Assembly (NCBI GenBank): GCA_913060975.1
Contig: CAJXVC010000004.1
Span: 310,001-374,000, forward strand
Direction of reading: 5' to 3'
Source of the DNA: an uncultured Gammaproteobacteria bacterium
GTDB taxonomy: Bacteria; Pseudomonadota; Gammaproteobacteria; Pseudomonadales; Pseudohongiellaceae
Length of the DNA stretch: 64,000 nucleotides
Positions 11,940 through 20,740 of the stretch are shown in pieces. The position numbers and the translations under genes are program-made. Within the stretch, counting starts at the first letter, position 1, and every line of letters starts with the position of its first letter. A model generated the notes under the pieces. That model saw nothing but the letters and a program-made list of their open reading frames with translations. It was not told where the DNA came from and made no database searches.

Positions 11940-13993
11940 GCGAAATGGACAACAGCGTACAATCAAATCCGCAGCGCGGCCGCCTGATGTCAGGTGCGGT
12001 TGGTCTGCTCAATTGGGTCGATGCTCGTCTGCCAGTGGTTAATGCCTGGAAGAAGCACTTAAGCGAATACTACGCGCCCAAGAACTTCAATTTCTGGTAC
12101 TTCTTTGGCGTTCTGTCCATGGTCGTGTTGATTATCCAGCTGCTGACCGGCGTCTGGTTGACCATGAACTACACAGCCAGTGCTGAAGCTGCTTTTGCCT
12201 CAGTCGAGTACATCATGCGCGATGTACCTTACGGCTGGATTCTCCGCTACATGCATTCCACCGGCGCTTCGGCGTTCTTCTTTGTGGTCTATATCCACAT
12301 GTTCCGTGGTTTGATGTACGGTTCTTATCAGCGTCCTCGTGAGCTTATCTGGATTTTCGGCATGGCGATCTACTTCGTGCTGATGATGGAAGGCTTTATG
12401 GGCTACGTACTGCCCTGGGGACAGATGTCCTACTGGGGTGCCAACGTGATCGTTTCCCTGGCCGGTGCAATTCCGATTATCGGCGAAGACCTGCTGGTTT
12501 GGGTTCGAGGGGACTTTTTGATCTCCGGAGCGACGCTAAACCGTTTCTTCGCTCTGCATGTTGTGGCCCTGCCAATCGTGTTGATTGCGCTGGTGGTGCT
12601 GCACATTCTGGCCTTGCACGAAGTGGGTTCGAATAACCCTGACGGCGTCGAAATCAAAAAGAACAAAGATGCGGATGGCAAGCCTGTAGACGGCGTGCCT
12701 TTCCACCCTTATTACACGATGTACCATGACCTGTCTGCGGTCGTCATGTTCCTGTTCGTCTTCTGTGCCATTTTGTTCTTTGCGCCAGAGATGGGTGGCT
12801 ATTTCCTTGAAATTGCCAACTTCCAGGAAGCTGACCCACTGAAGACGCCGGAACACGTACCGCCGGTTTGGTACTACACACCTTTCTATTCCATGCTGCG
12901 CGCAGTCACGGTGCCGCTGTTTGGAATCGATGCCAAGTTCTGGGGTATGTTGGTCATGTTTGGCGCTATCGCCATCCTGTTTGTCCTGCCCTGGTTGGAC
13001 AAGAGCCCGGTGCGCTCCATGCGCTATAAAGGCTGGTACAGTCGAATAGCGTTGCTGGCATTCGTGGTCTCCTTCCTGATATTGGGAGTGCTGGGTACGC
13101 AATCTGTCAGCCCGGCGAAAACGCTGTTGGCGCAGATCATGACAGTAGTGTATTTCCTCTACTTCATTTTGATGCCGTGGTACACGCGTAAGGAACAAAC
13201 CGCTCAGCCTCCAGAGCGAGTGACCGGGCGTTTTATCTCCATACCACAATTGATAGGCAGCATCGTATTGCTGATCCTGCTGGTGGCACTGCCGCTGATG
13301 TTGGTATCGGGTAGTGCGGAAGCCGCAGAAGCTGGCAACCTGGATCTGGAACACGTTGAGACTGATTTTGATGATAAAGAATCACTGCAGCGTGGTTTCA
13401 CGACCTACATGAACTATTGCTATAGCTGTCATGAGCTGGGCTATGCGCGCTATCAGCGCACTGCCGACGATCTGGAAATTCCAACTGATCTGGTCGCTGA
13501 CAATCTGATCTTCGGAGATCATGGTATTGGTGATTTGATCACTAATTCCATGCCTGAAGCAGCTAATGACTGGTTTGGTGTAGCTCCACCAGACCTGACG
13601 CTGGCTGGTCGTGTACACAGCCCGGATTGGCTGTATACCTACCTGACGTCTTTCTATCTGGACGATTCACGCCCCTGGGGGGTGAACAATAAAATCTTCC
13701 CGAATGTCGGCATGCCACATGTGATGCACGAACTGCAGGGCGACGTACTCTGTGACGATCACGGTACAGGCAACCCGACACAATGTGAGCTCACTCACGT
13801 GGAAGGTACTGGCACCATGAGCGAGCAAGAGTTTGATAATGCGATGGCCGATCTGGTGAATTTCCTCTACTACATTGGTGAGCCTGTGCGTGACCGCCGG
13901 CAAAGCATTGGCGTCTGGGTGCTAGCGTTCCTCGGTGTGCTGTTCATATTGACAGTCCTGATTGGTCGCGAATTTGGTAAGGACTACCATTAA
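11936..13993 (+). CDS. petBC: fused cytochrome b / cytochrome c1 of the bc1 complex
   Basis: A single uninterrupted frame of 685 codons encodes both cytochrome subunits. Residues 1 to about 425 are cytochrome b, with likely haem ligands H107/H121 and H208/H223 and the Qo-site motif PVWY (310-313), the variant usual in gammaproteobacteria. A hydrophobic stretch (about 437-458) ends in AEAAEA, a plausible signal peptidase site. The rest is cytochrome c1: haem-attachment motif CYSCH (495-499), a likely Met ligand in NVGMP, and a C-terminal anchor at about 660-678. The layout matches Bradyrhizobium FbcH, a precursor cleaved into two proteins. In Pseudomonas the genes are separate. Confidence 0.96.
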   Translation: MSEMDNSVQSNPQRGRLMSGAVGLLNWVDARLPVVNAWKKHLSEYYAPKNFNFWYFFGVLSMVVLIIQLLTGVWLTMNYTASAEAAFASVEYIMRDVPYGWILRYMHSTGASAFFFVVYIHMFRGLMYGSYQRPRELIWIFGMAIYFVLMMEGFMGYVLPWGQMSYWGANVIVSLAGAIPIIGEDLLVWVRGDFLISGATLNRFFALHVVALPIVLIALVVLHILALHEVGSNNPDGVEIKKNKDADGKPVDGVPFHPYYTMYHDLSAVVMFLFVFCAILFFAPEMGGYFLEIANFQEADPLKTPEHVPPVWYYTPFYSMLRAVTVPLFGIDAKFWGMLVMFGAIAILFVLPWLDKSPVRSMRYKGWYSRIALLAFVVSFLILGVLGTQSVSPAKTLLAQIMTVVYFLYFILMPWYTRKEQTAQPPERVTGRFISIPQLIGSIVLLILLVALPLMLVSGSAEAAEAGNLDLEHVETDFDDKESLQRGFTTYMNYCYSCHELGYARYQRTADDLEIPTDLVADNLIFGDHGIGDLITNSMPEAANDWFGVAPPDLTLAGRVHSPDWLYTYLTSFYLDDSRPWGVNNKIFPNVGMPHVMHELQGDVLCDDHGTGNPTQCELTHVEGTGTMSEQEFDNAMADLVNFLYYIGEPVRDRRQSIGVWVLAFLGVLFILTVLIGREFGKDYH

Positions 13994-14045
13994 AAGTAGT
14001 CCTGCCCCCGTAACAATATTGATTGACTGATTTCGAGGAAAAAGC

Positions 14046-14678
14046 ATGGGTGTAGTCGCCAAACGATCTTCAATGACTTTCTATTCTGATGGTAAGAGTC
14101 ATTACAGCCATCGAGTGCGTATCGTGCTCGCTGAGAAAGGCGTAACTGTTGAAACTATCGATGTAGATCCGGATAACAAGCCAGAAGATCTGGCGACACT
14201 GAATCCTTACAATTCATTGCCGACTCTGGTCGATCGTGACCTGGTGCTCTATGAAGCTGACATCATGATGGAATATCTTGATGAGCGGTTTCCGCATCCG
14301 CCATTGTTTCCGGTTTATCCGGTAGCGCGTGCAGAGAGTCGGCTTTGGATTTATCGCATCAAGCAGGACTGGTGTACACTTGTCGATGCCATCATGGCAG
14401 GTGACGGAACTCCGGCCCAGTTGGATAAAAAACGCAAGGAATTGCGTGACTCTCTGGTATCGGTAGCACCAATCTTTGGTGAGAAGCCGTTCTTCATGAG
14501 TGATGAATTCACGATTGTCGATTGCTGTGTCACGCCGATCCTCTGGAGATTGCCAGAGATGGGTATTGAACTGCCCAAGAACAAGACAACCAAACCACTA
14601 CTGGATTACAAAGAACGCCTGTTCGAGCGTGATTCAGTAATGGCCAGTTTGTCAGAGCAAGAAAAGGAGATGGTGTAG
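14046..14678 (+). CDS. sspA: stringent starvation protein A
   Basis: SspA is a glutathione-S-transferase-like protein that binds RNA polymerase during starvation in E. coli. It starts [16 protein letters not shown], matching E. coli SspA from its first codon, with GAGGA upstream. The [13 protein letters not shown] segment and the two-domain GST length (210 residues) fit. It is followed by sspB, the standard operon partner. Confidence 0.95.
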   Translation: MGVVAKRSSMTFYSDGKSHYSHRVRIVLAEKGVTVETIDVDPDNKPEDLATLNPYNSLPTLVDRDLVLYEADIMMEYLDERFPHPPLFPVYPVARAESRLWIYRIKQDWCTLVDAIMAGDGTPAQLDKKRKELRDSLVSVAPIFGEKPFFMSDEFTIVDCCVTPILWRLPEMGIELPKNKTTKPLLDYKERLFERDSVMASLSEQEKEMV

Positions 14679-14711
14679 GGGCGCGCAGTACCTCGCCAGC
14701 CAAAGTCTGTT

Positions 14712-15137
14712 ATGGCTATGACTTCCAGTCGACCCTACATTATACGTGCACTCTACGACTGGATACTGGACAACGAGTGCACGCCTTACATTTTGGTCAA
14801 CGCGCTGTATAGCGGTGTTGAAGTCCCTCAAGAACATGTTAAGGATGGTCAAATCATCCTTAACATTTCTCCTACCGCGATCCAGAATCTTTCTCTAGGC
14901 AATGAAGCAGTCAATTTCGATGGGCGCTTTGCTGGTATGCCCAAGCGGGTTTTCATACCGATTAGCGGTGTGATGGGAATCTATGCGAAAGAGAATGGGC
15001 AGGGCATGATTTTTGAAACCGAAGGTCACCGGCCTGAACCAACAGACCCGAGTGGCAGCGGCAATGACCAGTCTGGCGGTGGTTCAGCTGAGAAGAAATC
15101 CCGGCGTTCCAAACCACCGTTGCGTCTGGTCAAATAA
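14712..15137 (+). CDS. sspB: ClpXP adaptor SspB
   Basis: SspB delivers ssrA-tagged and other proteins to ClpXP. The folded domain (about residues 6-110) contains RPYIIRALYDWILDN and DGQIILNISPTA. A serine/glycine-rich linker leads to a short basic and hydrophobic tail (PLRLVK) that in the family docks on the ClpX zinc domain. Length is 141 residues. It converges on dolP with only 16 bp between the stops. Confidence 0.95.
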   Translation: MAMTSSRPYIIRALYDWILDNECTPYILVNALYSGVEVPQEHVKDGQIILNISPTAIQNLSLGNEAVNFDGRFAGMPKRVFIPISGVMGIYAKENGQGMIFETEGHRPEPTDPSGSGNDQSGGGSAEKKSRRSKPPLRLVK

Positions 15138-15153
15138 TTCCCGAGTCAACTGC

Positions 15154-15732
15154 CTAGTTGATGTATTCGAAGACCTTCACGACTTTGCTGACGCCTGAGA
15201 CATTGCGCGCCAGATTTGCTGCTTTATCACCTTGCAGCTGACTCACCAATCCCATCAAGTAGACTGAGCCGTTTTCGGTGATGACACGCACCTGTCCGGC
15301 AGGTACTTCAGAGTCGGCAATCATCATTGTCTTGATGCGAGCCGCAATCCAGGTGTCATTGCCGCGGCGTAAAAGATTGGTCTTGTCGACAACTTCCAGT
15401 TCATTGTGGATTCGCTTTATCTTGATGCTTGCCGCACTGGCAATTTCGGTGGCGCGGTTTTTCAGATTTGCTGAGGGCACCTGACCAACCAGCAGAACGA
15501 CGCCATTGTGGCTAAGTACGTGAAAGTTTGTGTCTCGAAACGCAGGCTCTTGTGACTTCATATTCACAACGATCTTGGTTTCGATCGATTGGTCTTCAAC
15601 GACTGCGCCAGCCGTGCGTTCTGTTAGATCTTCCCGAATGCCTTCATCGCCAGTAGTTTGCACGAGAATAGAAGTACAGCCTTGCAGTAAAAGGTAAGCG
15701 GTAAGCACGGTAATAATTCGAAGCCTCGTCAT
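15154..15732 (-). CDS. dolP: outer-membrane lipoprotein with two BON domains
   Basis: DolP (YraP) is an outer-membrane lipoprotein that helps maintain envelope integrity. The ATG at 15732 follows GGAGGGG and gives a signal peptide with lipobox LLQGC (Cys at residue 19). Two BON domains follow (about 48-115 and 125-190), each with the typical VxLxGxV strands. The start lies 1 bp after the diaA stop, and the gene is the last of the lpoA-yraN-diaA-dolP operon, the E. coli order. Length is 192 residues. Confidence 0.93.
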   Translation of the reverse strand: MTRLRIITVLTAYLLLQGCTSILVQTTGDEGIREDLTERTAGAVVEDQSIETKIVVNMKSQEPAFRDTNFHVLSHNGVVLLVGQVPSANLKNRATEIASAASIKIKRIHNELEVVDKTNLLRRGNDTWIAARIKTMMIADSEVPAGQVRVITENGSVYLMGLVSQLQGDKAANLARNVSGVSKVVKVFEYIN

Positions 15733-15733
15733 T

Positions 15734-16354
<621 letters not shown>

Positions 16355-16470
16355 TCAACACTATATCGGCATTCTTGCCAGCATTGTTACTTAAAATAAC
16401 GCGTATTCCAGCGTTCCAGCGTACTCTCTATAACTCACTCACTATAGACTGATTACTGACTGAAAAAGTT

Positions 16471-16887
16471 TCAATAAAACGCGTTGGCGATCCAGTCGAA
16501 GGTTAATCGTTTTCCAGAGCTGTCGCGGCTGACGCCGACAACATCAAAGCGGCAGGGGCGAGGCGGCAGTTCGGAATGGCGCTGCAAATAGTGTGCAGCA
16601 GTGCGTTTGAGGCGTTGTTGCTTGGCTGGCGTAATGCTTTCCAGCCCACTGCCAAAGGCATGCTGCTGACGAAACCTGACTTCAACAAAGACTAATGTGT
16701 CAGCCGCATCCTGCATGATTAAATCAATCTCGCCGGCACGGCAGGAGTAGTTGCGCGTAATCAGCCGCAGACCATGATGTTGTAAGTAGCGTGCAGTTTT
16801 GCGTTCTATAGCTTCGCCAAAGTGCCTGCGGTTTGAAAACATACGGGACAGCAAGCTCTTGTTGCTCTGCGATGCATCTTGCGGCAC
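16471..16887 (-). CDS. yraN: UPF0102 family protein YraN, predicted endonuclease fold
   Basis: This 138-residue protein is of the YraN family, which has a Holliday-junction-resolvase-like nuclease fold but no settled role. The conserved core is GEIDLIMQD...VFVEVRFR, the E-D-ExR-type signature of the fold. The longest frame starts at GTG 16887; an ATG at residue 16 would remove a poorly conserved N-terminus. It starts 8 bp beyond the lpoA stop and is followed by a 152-bp spacer before diaA. Confidence 0.9.
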   Translation of the reverse strand: MPQDASQSNKSLLSRMFSNRRHFGEAIERKTARYLQHHGLRLITRNYSCRAGEIDLIMQDAADTLVFVEVRFRQQHAFGSGLESITPAKQQRLKRTAAHYLQRHSELPPRPCRFDVVGVSRDSSGKRLTFDWIANAFY

Positions 16888-16895
16888 TTGGCAGG

Positions 16896-18737
16896 TTACC
16901 GAGTGCTAGCAACATCGGCAGAGATCACGCGGGCAATACCGTTTTCAAAACGGGCAAAGCGCAATCGACGATGAATCTGACGATTGTCAGACATCGTCAA
17001 TGTGCCTGTGGTTCCGTTCAGGGATTCTGCATCCTGAGCTGCCATTTGTTGCAGTCGACCGTGCAGCATGAACGCGTCAATGCCCATTGCTCTGAGGCGC
17101 TGCAATGGCCCTTGAGTGGGTCGCAGGCTGGCTTCCACTTCGGTTTTCAGCGCGCTGTTCTGATCGAGTACCCACGGCGCATCGGTGAAGACTATGCCAT
17201 CAAGATCCTGATTGGCGCTTTGGTTGCGCTGACCGTCATTGATTGACGGCATGGAAATCACCGGCAGATTTTCGGCGTAATAAAATGCCAGCGTTGGCTT
17301 GATTTGTCGGCCTTGGCGGGGATTGGCAATCAGGAAAATAAAGTCAATATCGCCGCGGCGCCTGGGTGTGAAGTCGATACTGCTGCGCGGCAGAATGTCT
17401 CGTAGTCGCGAAGCCCGGCTTTCGCTGGAATCAATGGCCATCAGCCGTTTCACGACATCGGCGTAATCGGTATCGGCGCCAAAGTTGGTGCGCGAGACAA
17501 CCTGACCGCCGAGGCCATCCCACATTCGGGCAAAGGTATCCTGCAGGCGCAGATAATCGCTGCCATCCGGAGTCATTACTGCCACATTGCGGTAGCCTGC
17601 GCTCCACGCCAGATTGGCTGCCTGTTGAATTTCGTCTTCCGGTGCCAAGCCGTACTGAAAAAGGTTGGCAGGCCCGGGACCAGGATTATCCGCATAGTTG
17701 AGCGCCAGCGTTGGCACGGGCAGGCGGGCGCGCTGTTGCAGTTCGTTCACCATGCTTTTGTTGAGCGGGCCAATGATAATGTCAGCGCCGTTGCCGACGG
17801 CCTCGTTGTACAGGGAACGAATGCGCGTCTCATTGCTGCTGTCATACACCGATAACCGTGGTACATCCCGCGTCGTGCTCAGGGCTCGATAATAAGCGCT
17901 GAGAAAGCCTTCCTGAATGGCAGCGCCTGCTGGTTGCTGCAATGGCAAAATCAGCGCTATATGTCGTGGTCGGTTCTCCCACATTAACTCAAGCTCGCGC
18001 AGAGGTGTGGGCAAAATGGCAGCAGCTGCATGCTGAGTCCAGGTGCGTTGCCATTGCTGTATGGCATCCAGCTGATTGCGGACGCTGAATTGATCTCCCC
18101 GGTAAACTCGCGTCAATTCGATCCAGCCGCGCAGTGCGTAGTTCTGGGCTGCGCTTGCATATAAGCGCAAGGCATCGTCGTCCAATAGTTGCAGCGTCTG
18201 CCAAATCTGGTCATGAACCAGTTGCTGGTTGCTGGCATCGGCCAGAGCAGCAGCTTCCACGTAGGCATCGGTGGCGGCTGGATAGTTTTCGGCAGCGGCT
18301 TCACTGGCACCCAATAGTAAGAAGTATTCCACCTGGCTGTCGGGATGATTGCGGACAATGCTCTGTGGAATTTCGGTGAGCAGCTCAACTGCTTCTGCTG
18401 CCTGATTGGTTACCAGTGCGACGCGTGCCTGAACCAAAGTCAGCCTTAGTTGGAGTGTGCTATCAGCGGTGCTGACATTATCCAGTGAATCTGCAACAAG
18501 CTGGGCGCGCTCCAGATTCTCGTCGTCGAGCAAAGTCTCGATGGCTTCCAAGCGCAGGTCGATTGCCTGGGCGCCTGTGCTATCACTGGCGCGCGCCAAT
18601 AGCTCGGTAACGGAGTCTGTTGTAGACTCAATCGCGGAGCGTGGCGTTTCACCGATCGGTGTTGAACTGCTACAGGCAATCAGTCCGATTAGAACAGAAT
18701 TGAGCAGGGCGGATTTGGCGACTTTGCTGGTGAACAT
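16896..18737 (-). CDS. lpoA: penicillin-binding protein activator LpoA
   Basis: LpoA is an outer-membrane lipoprotein that activates the bifunctional synthase PBP1A in E. coli. I chose ATG 18737 over an upstream TTG at 18752. The signal peptide ends at lipobox LIAC (Cys22). The N-terminal third is TPR-like helical repeats; the C-terminal part (from about 255) is a periplasmic-binding-protein-like LppC domain with IALILPLQQPAGAAIQ and DIIIGPLNKSMVNEL. Length is 613 residues. It heads the operon with yraN, diaA and dolP and is divergent from rsmI. Confidence 0.93.
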   Translation of the reverse strand: MFTSKVAKSALLNSVLIGLIACSSSTPIGETPRSAIESTTDSVTELLARASDSTGAQAIDLRLEAIETLLDDENLERAQLVADSLDNVSTADSTLQLRLTLVQARVALVTNQAAEAVELLTEIPQSIVRNHPDSQVEYFLLLGASEAAAENYPAATDAYVEAAALADASNQQLVHDQIWQTLQLLDDDALRLYASAAQNYALRGWIELTRVYRGDQFSVRNQLDAIQQWQRTWTQHAAAAILPTPLRELELMWENRPRHIALILPLQQPAGAAIQEGFLSAYYRALSTTRDVPRLSVYDSSNETRIRSLYNEAVGNGADIIIGPLNKSMVNELQQRARLPVPTLALNYADNPGPGPANLFQYGLAPEDEIQQAANLAWSAGYRNVAVMTPDGSDYLRLQDTFARMWDGLGGQVVSRTNFGADTDYADVVKRLMAIDSSESRASRLRDILPRSSIDFTPRRRGDIDFIFLIANPRQGRQIKPTLAFYYAENLPVISMPSINDGQRNQSANQDLDGIVFTDAPWVLDQNSALKTEVEASLRPTQGPLQRLRAMGIDAFMLHGRLQQMAAQDAESLNGTTGTLTMSDNRQIHRRLRFARFENGIARVISADVASTR

Positions 18738-18786
18738 AGTAATTGGCGTCAAAGAGTAGCGATTAATGTCAGCGAAAAAGACCGGC

Positions 18787-18828
18787 GATAGGGCTCAATA
18801 GATAGGGCTCAATAGATAAGGCTCAACA
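18787..18828. repeat. three tandem copies of a 14-bp unit
   Basis: The unit GATAGGGCTCAATA occurs twice exactly (18787-18800 and 18801-18814), then once with two changes as GATAAGGCTCAACA (18815-18828). It lies in the lpoA-rsmI divergent spacer, about 50 bp upstream of lpoA. Such short tandem copies usually arise by replication slippage. Confidence 0.95.
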
Positions 18829-18891
18829 ATAGTCTCGAGGACTCGTGCCATTTAGTCGCAAGTGATTCGACAGCTGATCCGGTCTTTCGAT

Positions 18892-18973
18892 AATGGCTAT
18901 AAACGATAAAGGCTATAAGCTGTCTAAAAGCCTGCTAAAAACTGCCTATAAGCTTTCTATAAGTTTTCTATTG
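18892..18973. repeat. degenerate 11-bp repeat array with core CTATAA/CTAAAA
   Basis: Six units follow each other without gaps from 18908: AAAGGCTATAA, GCTGTCTAAAA, GCCTGCTAAAA, ACTGCCTATAA, GCTTTCTATAA and GTTTTCTATTG. A further unit AATGGCTATAA (18892-18902) precedes them after a 5-bp gap. The common pattern is five variable bases plus CTATAA or CTAAAA, close to one helical turn. It occupies the promoter side of rsmI in the lpoA-rsmI spacer. Confidence 0.85.
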
Positions 18974-19016
18974 GTTATAGGTCAGCATTGTAGCAGGCCT
19001 TGACTGAAAACGATCA

Positions 19017-19976
19017 GTGGACAGGGCAAAATGGATCACATTCAGGTTAATACAAGACTGTGCAACGGGCAATTTTTTGAGTAATTCTGGTATTACAGGT
19101 AGTACGAATCAGTCAGGCCGGCAAGAGGCAGGAACACTGTATGTGGTCGCCACGCCTATTGGCAATCTGGCCGACATGAGTGAGCGGGCGATTGCGACCT
19201 TACGCTCAGTAACCCTGATTGCCGCTGAAGATACGCGGCACAGCAAGACCCTGCTGCAAAACTACCAAATCGACAGCCGTATGCTGGCTTATCACGATCA
19301 CAGTGACAGCAGAGCGGTTGAGGTGTTGTTGACGCATTTACAGTCTGGTGAGTCAGCTGCCTTGATATCGGATGCTGGCACGCCATTGATATCAGATCCG
19401 GGTTACAAATTGGTTCGAGCAGCCAGAGAAGCGGGTATCGAAGTCTTTCCTGTTCCGGGCCCGAGTGCGGTAACCGCCGCCTTAAGTGTGGCTGGACTGC
19501 CATCCGACAGGTTTTTATTCGCTGGATTCCTGCCAGCAAAGTCAGCCGCCCGGCAGCAAACTTTGCGTGAACTGAAAGAACATCAGTGCACGCTCGTCTT
19601 ATACGAATCGCCGCATCGCATTGTTGCCAGTGTTAGTGATATCGCCACTGTGTTCGGTGACTCTCAAGAGGTGTTTCTGGCCAGAGAGATTAGCAAGAAG
19701 TTCGAAGCCCATTGTTTGGGAACCGTCTCTGACTGCCTTGCCTGGCTGGAGTCGGATAGCAATAACCAGCGCGGTGAGTTTGTGGTTCTGGTGCGCGGTG
19801 ATGTGGCGGAGGGCCAACAGGAACAGGAACTGGCTGCTGCATTGCAAACCGTTCGCGTATTGCGCGAGGAATTGTCCCTCAAGAAAGCGGTGGCGCTGGC
19901 CAGTCGGCTGACCGGCGTGCGCAAGAATTTGCTGTATGACGCGGCGCTGACTCAGGAAGCTGAGCAAGGCGAGTAG
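19017..19976 (+). CDS. rsmI: 16S rRNA 2'-O-methyltransferase (C1402) RsmI
   Basis: RsmI methylates the ribose of C1402 in 16S rRNA using SAM. Family motifs are clear: LYVVATPIGNLADMSERA, AAEDTRHSKTLL, SDAGTPLISDPGY and VPGPSAVTAALS. The start is uncertain: the frame opens at GTG 19017, which gives an N-terminal extension of about 40 residues before the conserved part, and a TTG at 19077 is also possible; no ATG is available. It is divergent from lpoA and is followed by rnpB. Confidence 0.93.
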   Translation: MDRAKWITFRLIQDCATGNFLSNSGITGSTNQSGRQEAGTLYVVATPIGNLADMSERAIATLRSVTLIAAEDTRHSKTLLQNYQIDSRMLAYHDHSDSRAVEVLLTHLQSGESAALISDAGTPLISDPGYKLVRAAREAGIEVFPVPGPSAVTAALSVAGLPSDRFLFAGFLPAKSAARQQTLRELKEHQCTLVLYESPHRIVASVSDIATVFGDSQEVFLAREISKKFEAHCLGTVSDCLAWLESDSNNQRGEFVVLVRGDVAEGQQEQELAAALQTVRVLREELSLKKAVALASRLTGVRKNLLYDAALTQEAEQGE

Positions 19977-20016
19977 TTACGGCTCGGCGCGTGAATGCGC
20001 GCAGCGTATAAATCGT

Positions 20017-20045
20017 TTGTGTTGCTTCGCGTTCTCCATTACATT
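20017..20045 (+). promoter_or_regulatory. candidate sigma-70 promoter of rnpB
   Basis: TTGTGT (20017-20022) and TACATT (20040-20045) are separated by 17 bp and place a start at about 20051-20052, exactly where the RNase P RNA is expected to begin. The hexamers are imperfect; the position relative to the RNA is the main support. Confidence 0.5.
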
Positions 20046-20050
20046 GACGC

Positions 20051-20409
20051 CGAGTCAGCCGGGCAATTGCTGTTTTGCTTCTTTATTGAAGTGGGATGGA
20101 GGAAAGTCCGGGCTCCATAGAGCAGGGTGCCAGGTAACGCCTGGGGGGTGTGAACCCACGGCAAGTGCAGCAGAAAATAAACCGCCTGACGCATTTCGAT
20201 GCAGAGGGTAAGGGTGAAATGGTGCGGTAAGAGCGCACCGCGCGACTGGTAACAGTTCGCGGCAAGGTAAACCCCACCCGGAGCAAGGCCAAATAGGAAT
20301 CCGCTAATGTTGCTCGCATTGGATTCGGGTAGGCCGCTTAAGGCCTGTGGCGACGCAGGTCACAGATGAATAATTGCCTTCGACAGAACCCGGCTTACAG
20401 GCTGACTCA
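20051..20409 (+). ncRNA. rnpB: RNase P RNA, class A
   Basis: This is the catalytic RNA of RNase P, which matures tRNA 5' ends. The universally conserved segments are present: GGAGGAAAGTCCGGGCTCC near the 5' part (about 20098-20116), the AGAGTAAGG-like CR-II area as GCAGAGGGTAAGGGTGAAA, and CAGAACCCGGCTTA near the 3' end. The 5' GAGTCAGCC pairs with the 3' GGCTGACTC, which closes helix P1 and sets the ends. A T-run at 20411-20415 follows. Its place between rsmI and mraZ matches Pseudomonas. Confidence 0.97.
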
Positions 20410-20618
20410 TTTTTTCTGCCATTTCTGGCAAACTCCCTCGCAAAACTGGCGCTAATCCCGTCGAAATCCCGAAGTACTTAATAAATTACTTTAATTACGG
20501 CGAATAATCCGCTGTATTTGCTCGACTTCTGCTTTGTGGAATCTGTCAGATGTCAGCAAGTTCCCTCTTTTTAGCGGCAAGATCGCGGCAATTCTTGAAA
20601 AGAATCACCCAATAGTGC

Positions 20619-20647
20619 TTGCACTGCAGTCGAGCTGTGCCTATAGT
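20619..20647 (+). promoter_or_regulatory. candidate sigma-70 promoter Pmra
   Basis: TTGCAC (20619-20624) and TATAGT (20642-20647) are separated by exactly 17 bp; the -10 box matches consensus at five of six positions. Transcription would begin near 20654 and read through mraZ into the dcw genes. The putative MraZ boxes begin at this start site. Confidence 0.6.
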
Positions 20648-20656
20648 GTCCGTTAG

Positions 20657-20701
20657 TGGAGAAATGTGGTGTTTTTTGTCTGATTGTGGGTCTTAGTGGA
20701 G
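20657..20701 (+). promoter_or_regulatory. putative MraZ operator, TGGNN boxes at 10-bp steps
   Basis: TGGAG (20657), TGGTG (20667), TGGGT (20687) and TGGAG (20697) lie on one 10-bp grid; the missing position at 20677 and the one before, 20647, both read TGT. E. coli MraZ binds TGGGN direct repeats separated by 5 bp downstream of its own promoter, the same geometry. Autorepression of mraZ and the dcw cluster is therefore likely. Confidence 0.65.
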
Positions 20702-20740
20702 AAACACAGACAAAAGCAGCCACGCTAGTGGGGACAACAC

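Larger units (their letters stand above)
20410..20740 (+). promoter_or_regulatory. rnpB-mraZ spacer holding the dcw cluster promoter
   Basis: This 331-bp spacer has no credible reading frame. The first part, just after the rnpB T-run, shows nothing clear. The last 120 bp contain a sigma-70-like promoter and a set of repeats described separately, and a third TAGTGG copy (20726-20731) just before the mraZ start. Confidence 0.7.

Noticed and set aside
12863..12874. PVWY in place of the textbook PEWY at the cytochrome b Qo site
   Set aside because: PVWY is the usual form in beta- and gammaproteobacteria, so it is not an anomaly.
12536..13354. 272-codon antisense frame within the petBC fusion
   Set aside because: Composition is rich in His, Gln and Arg, as expected opposite a membrane-protein gene; the sense strand encodes intact cytochrome motifs throughout.
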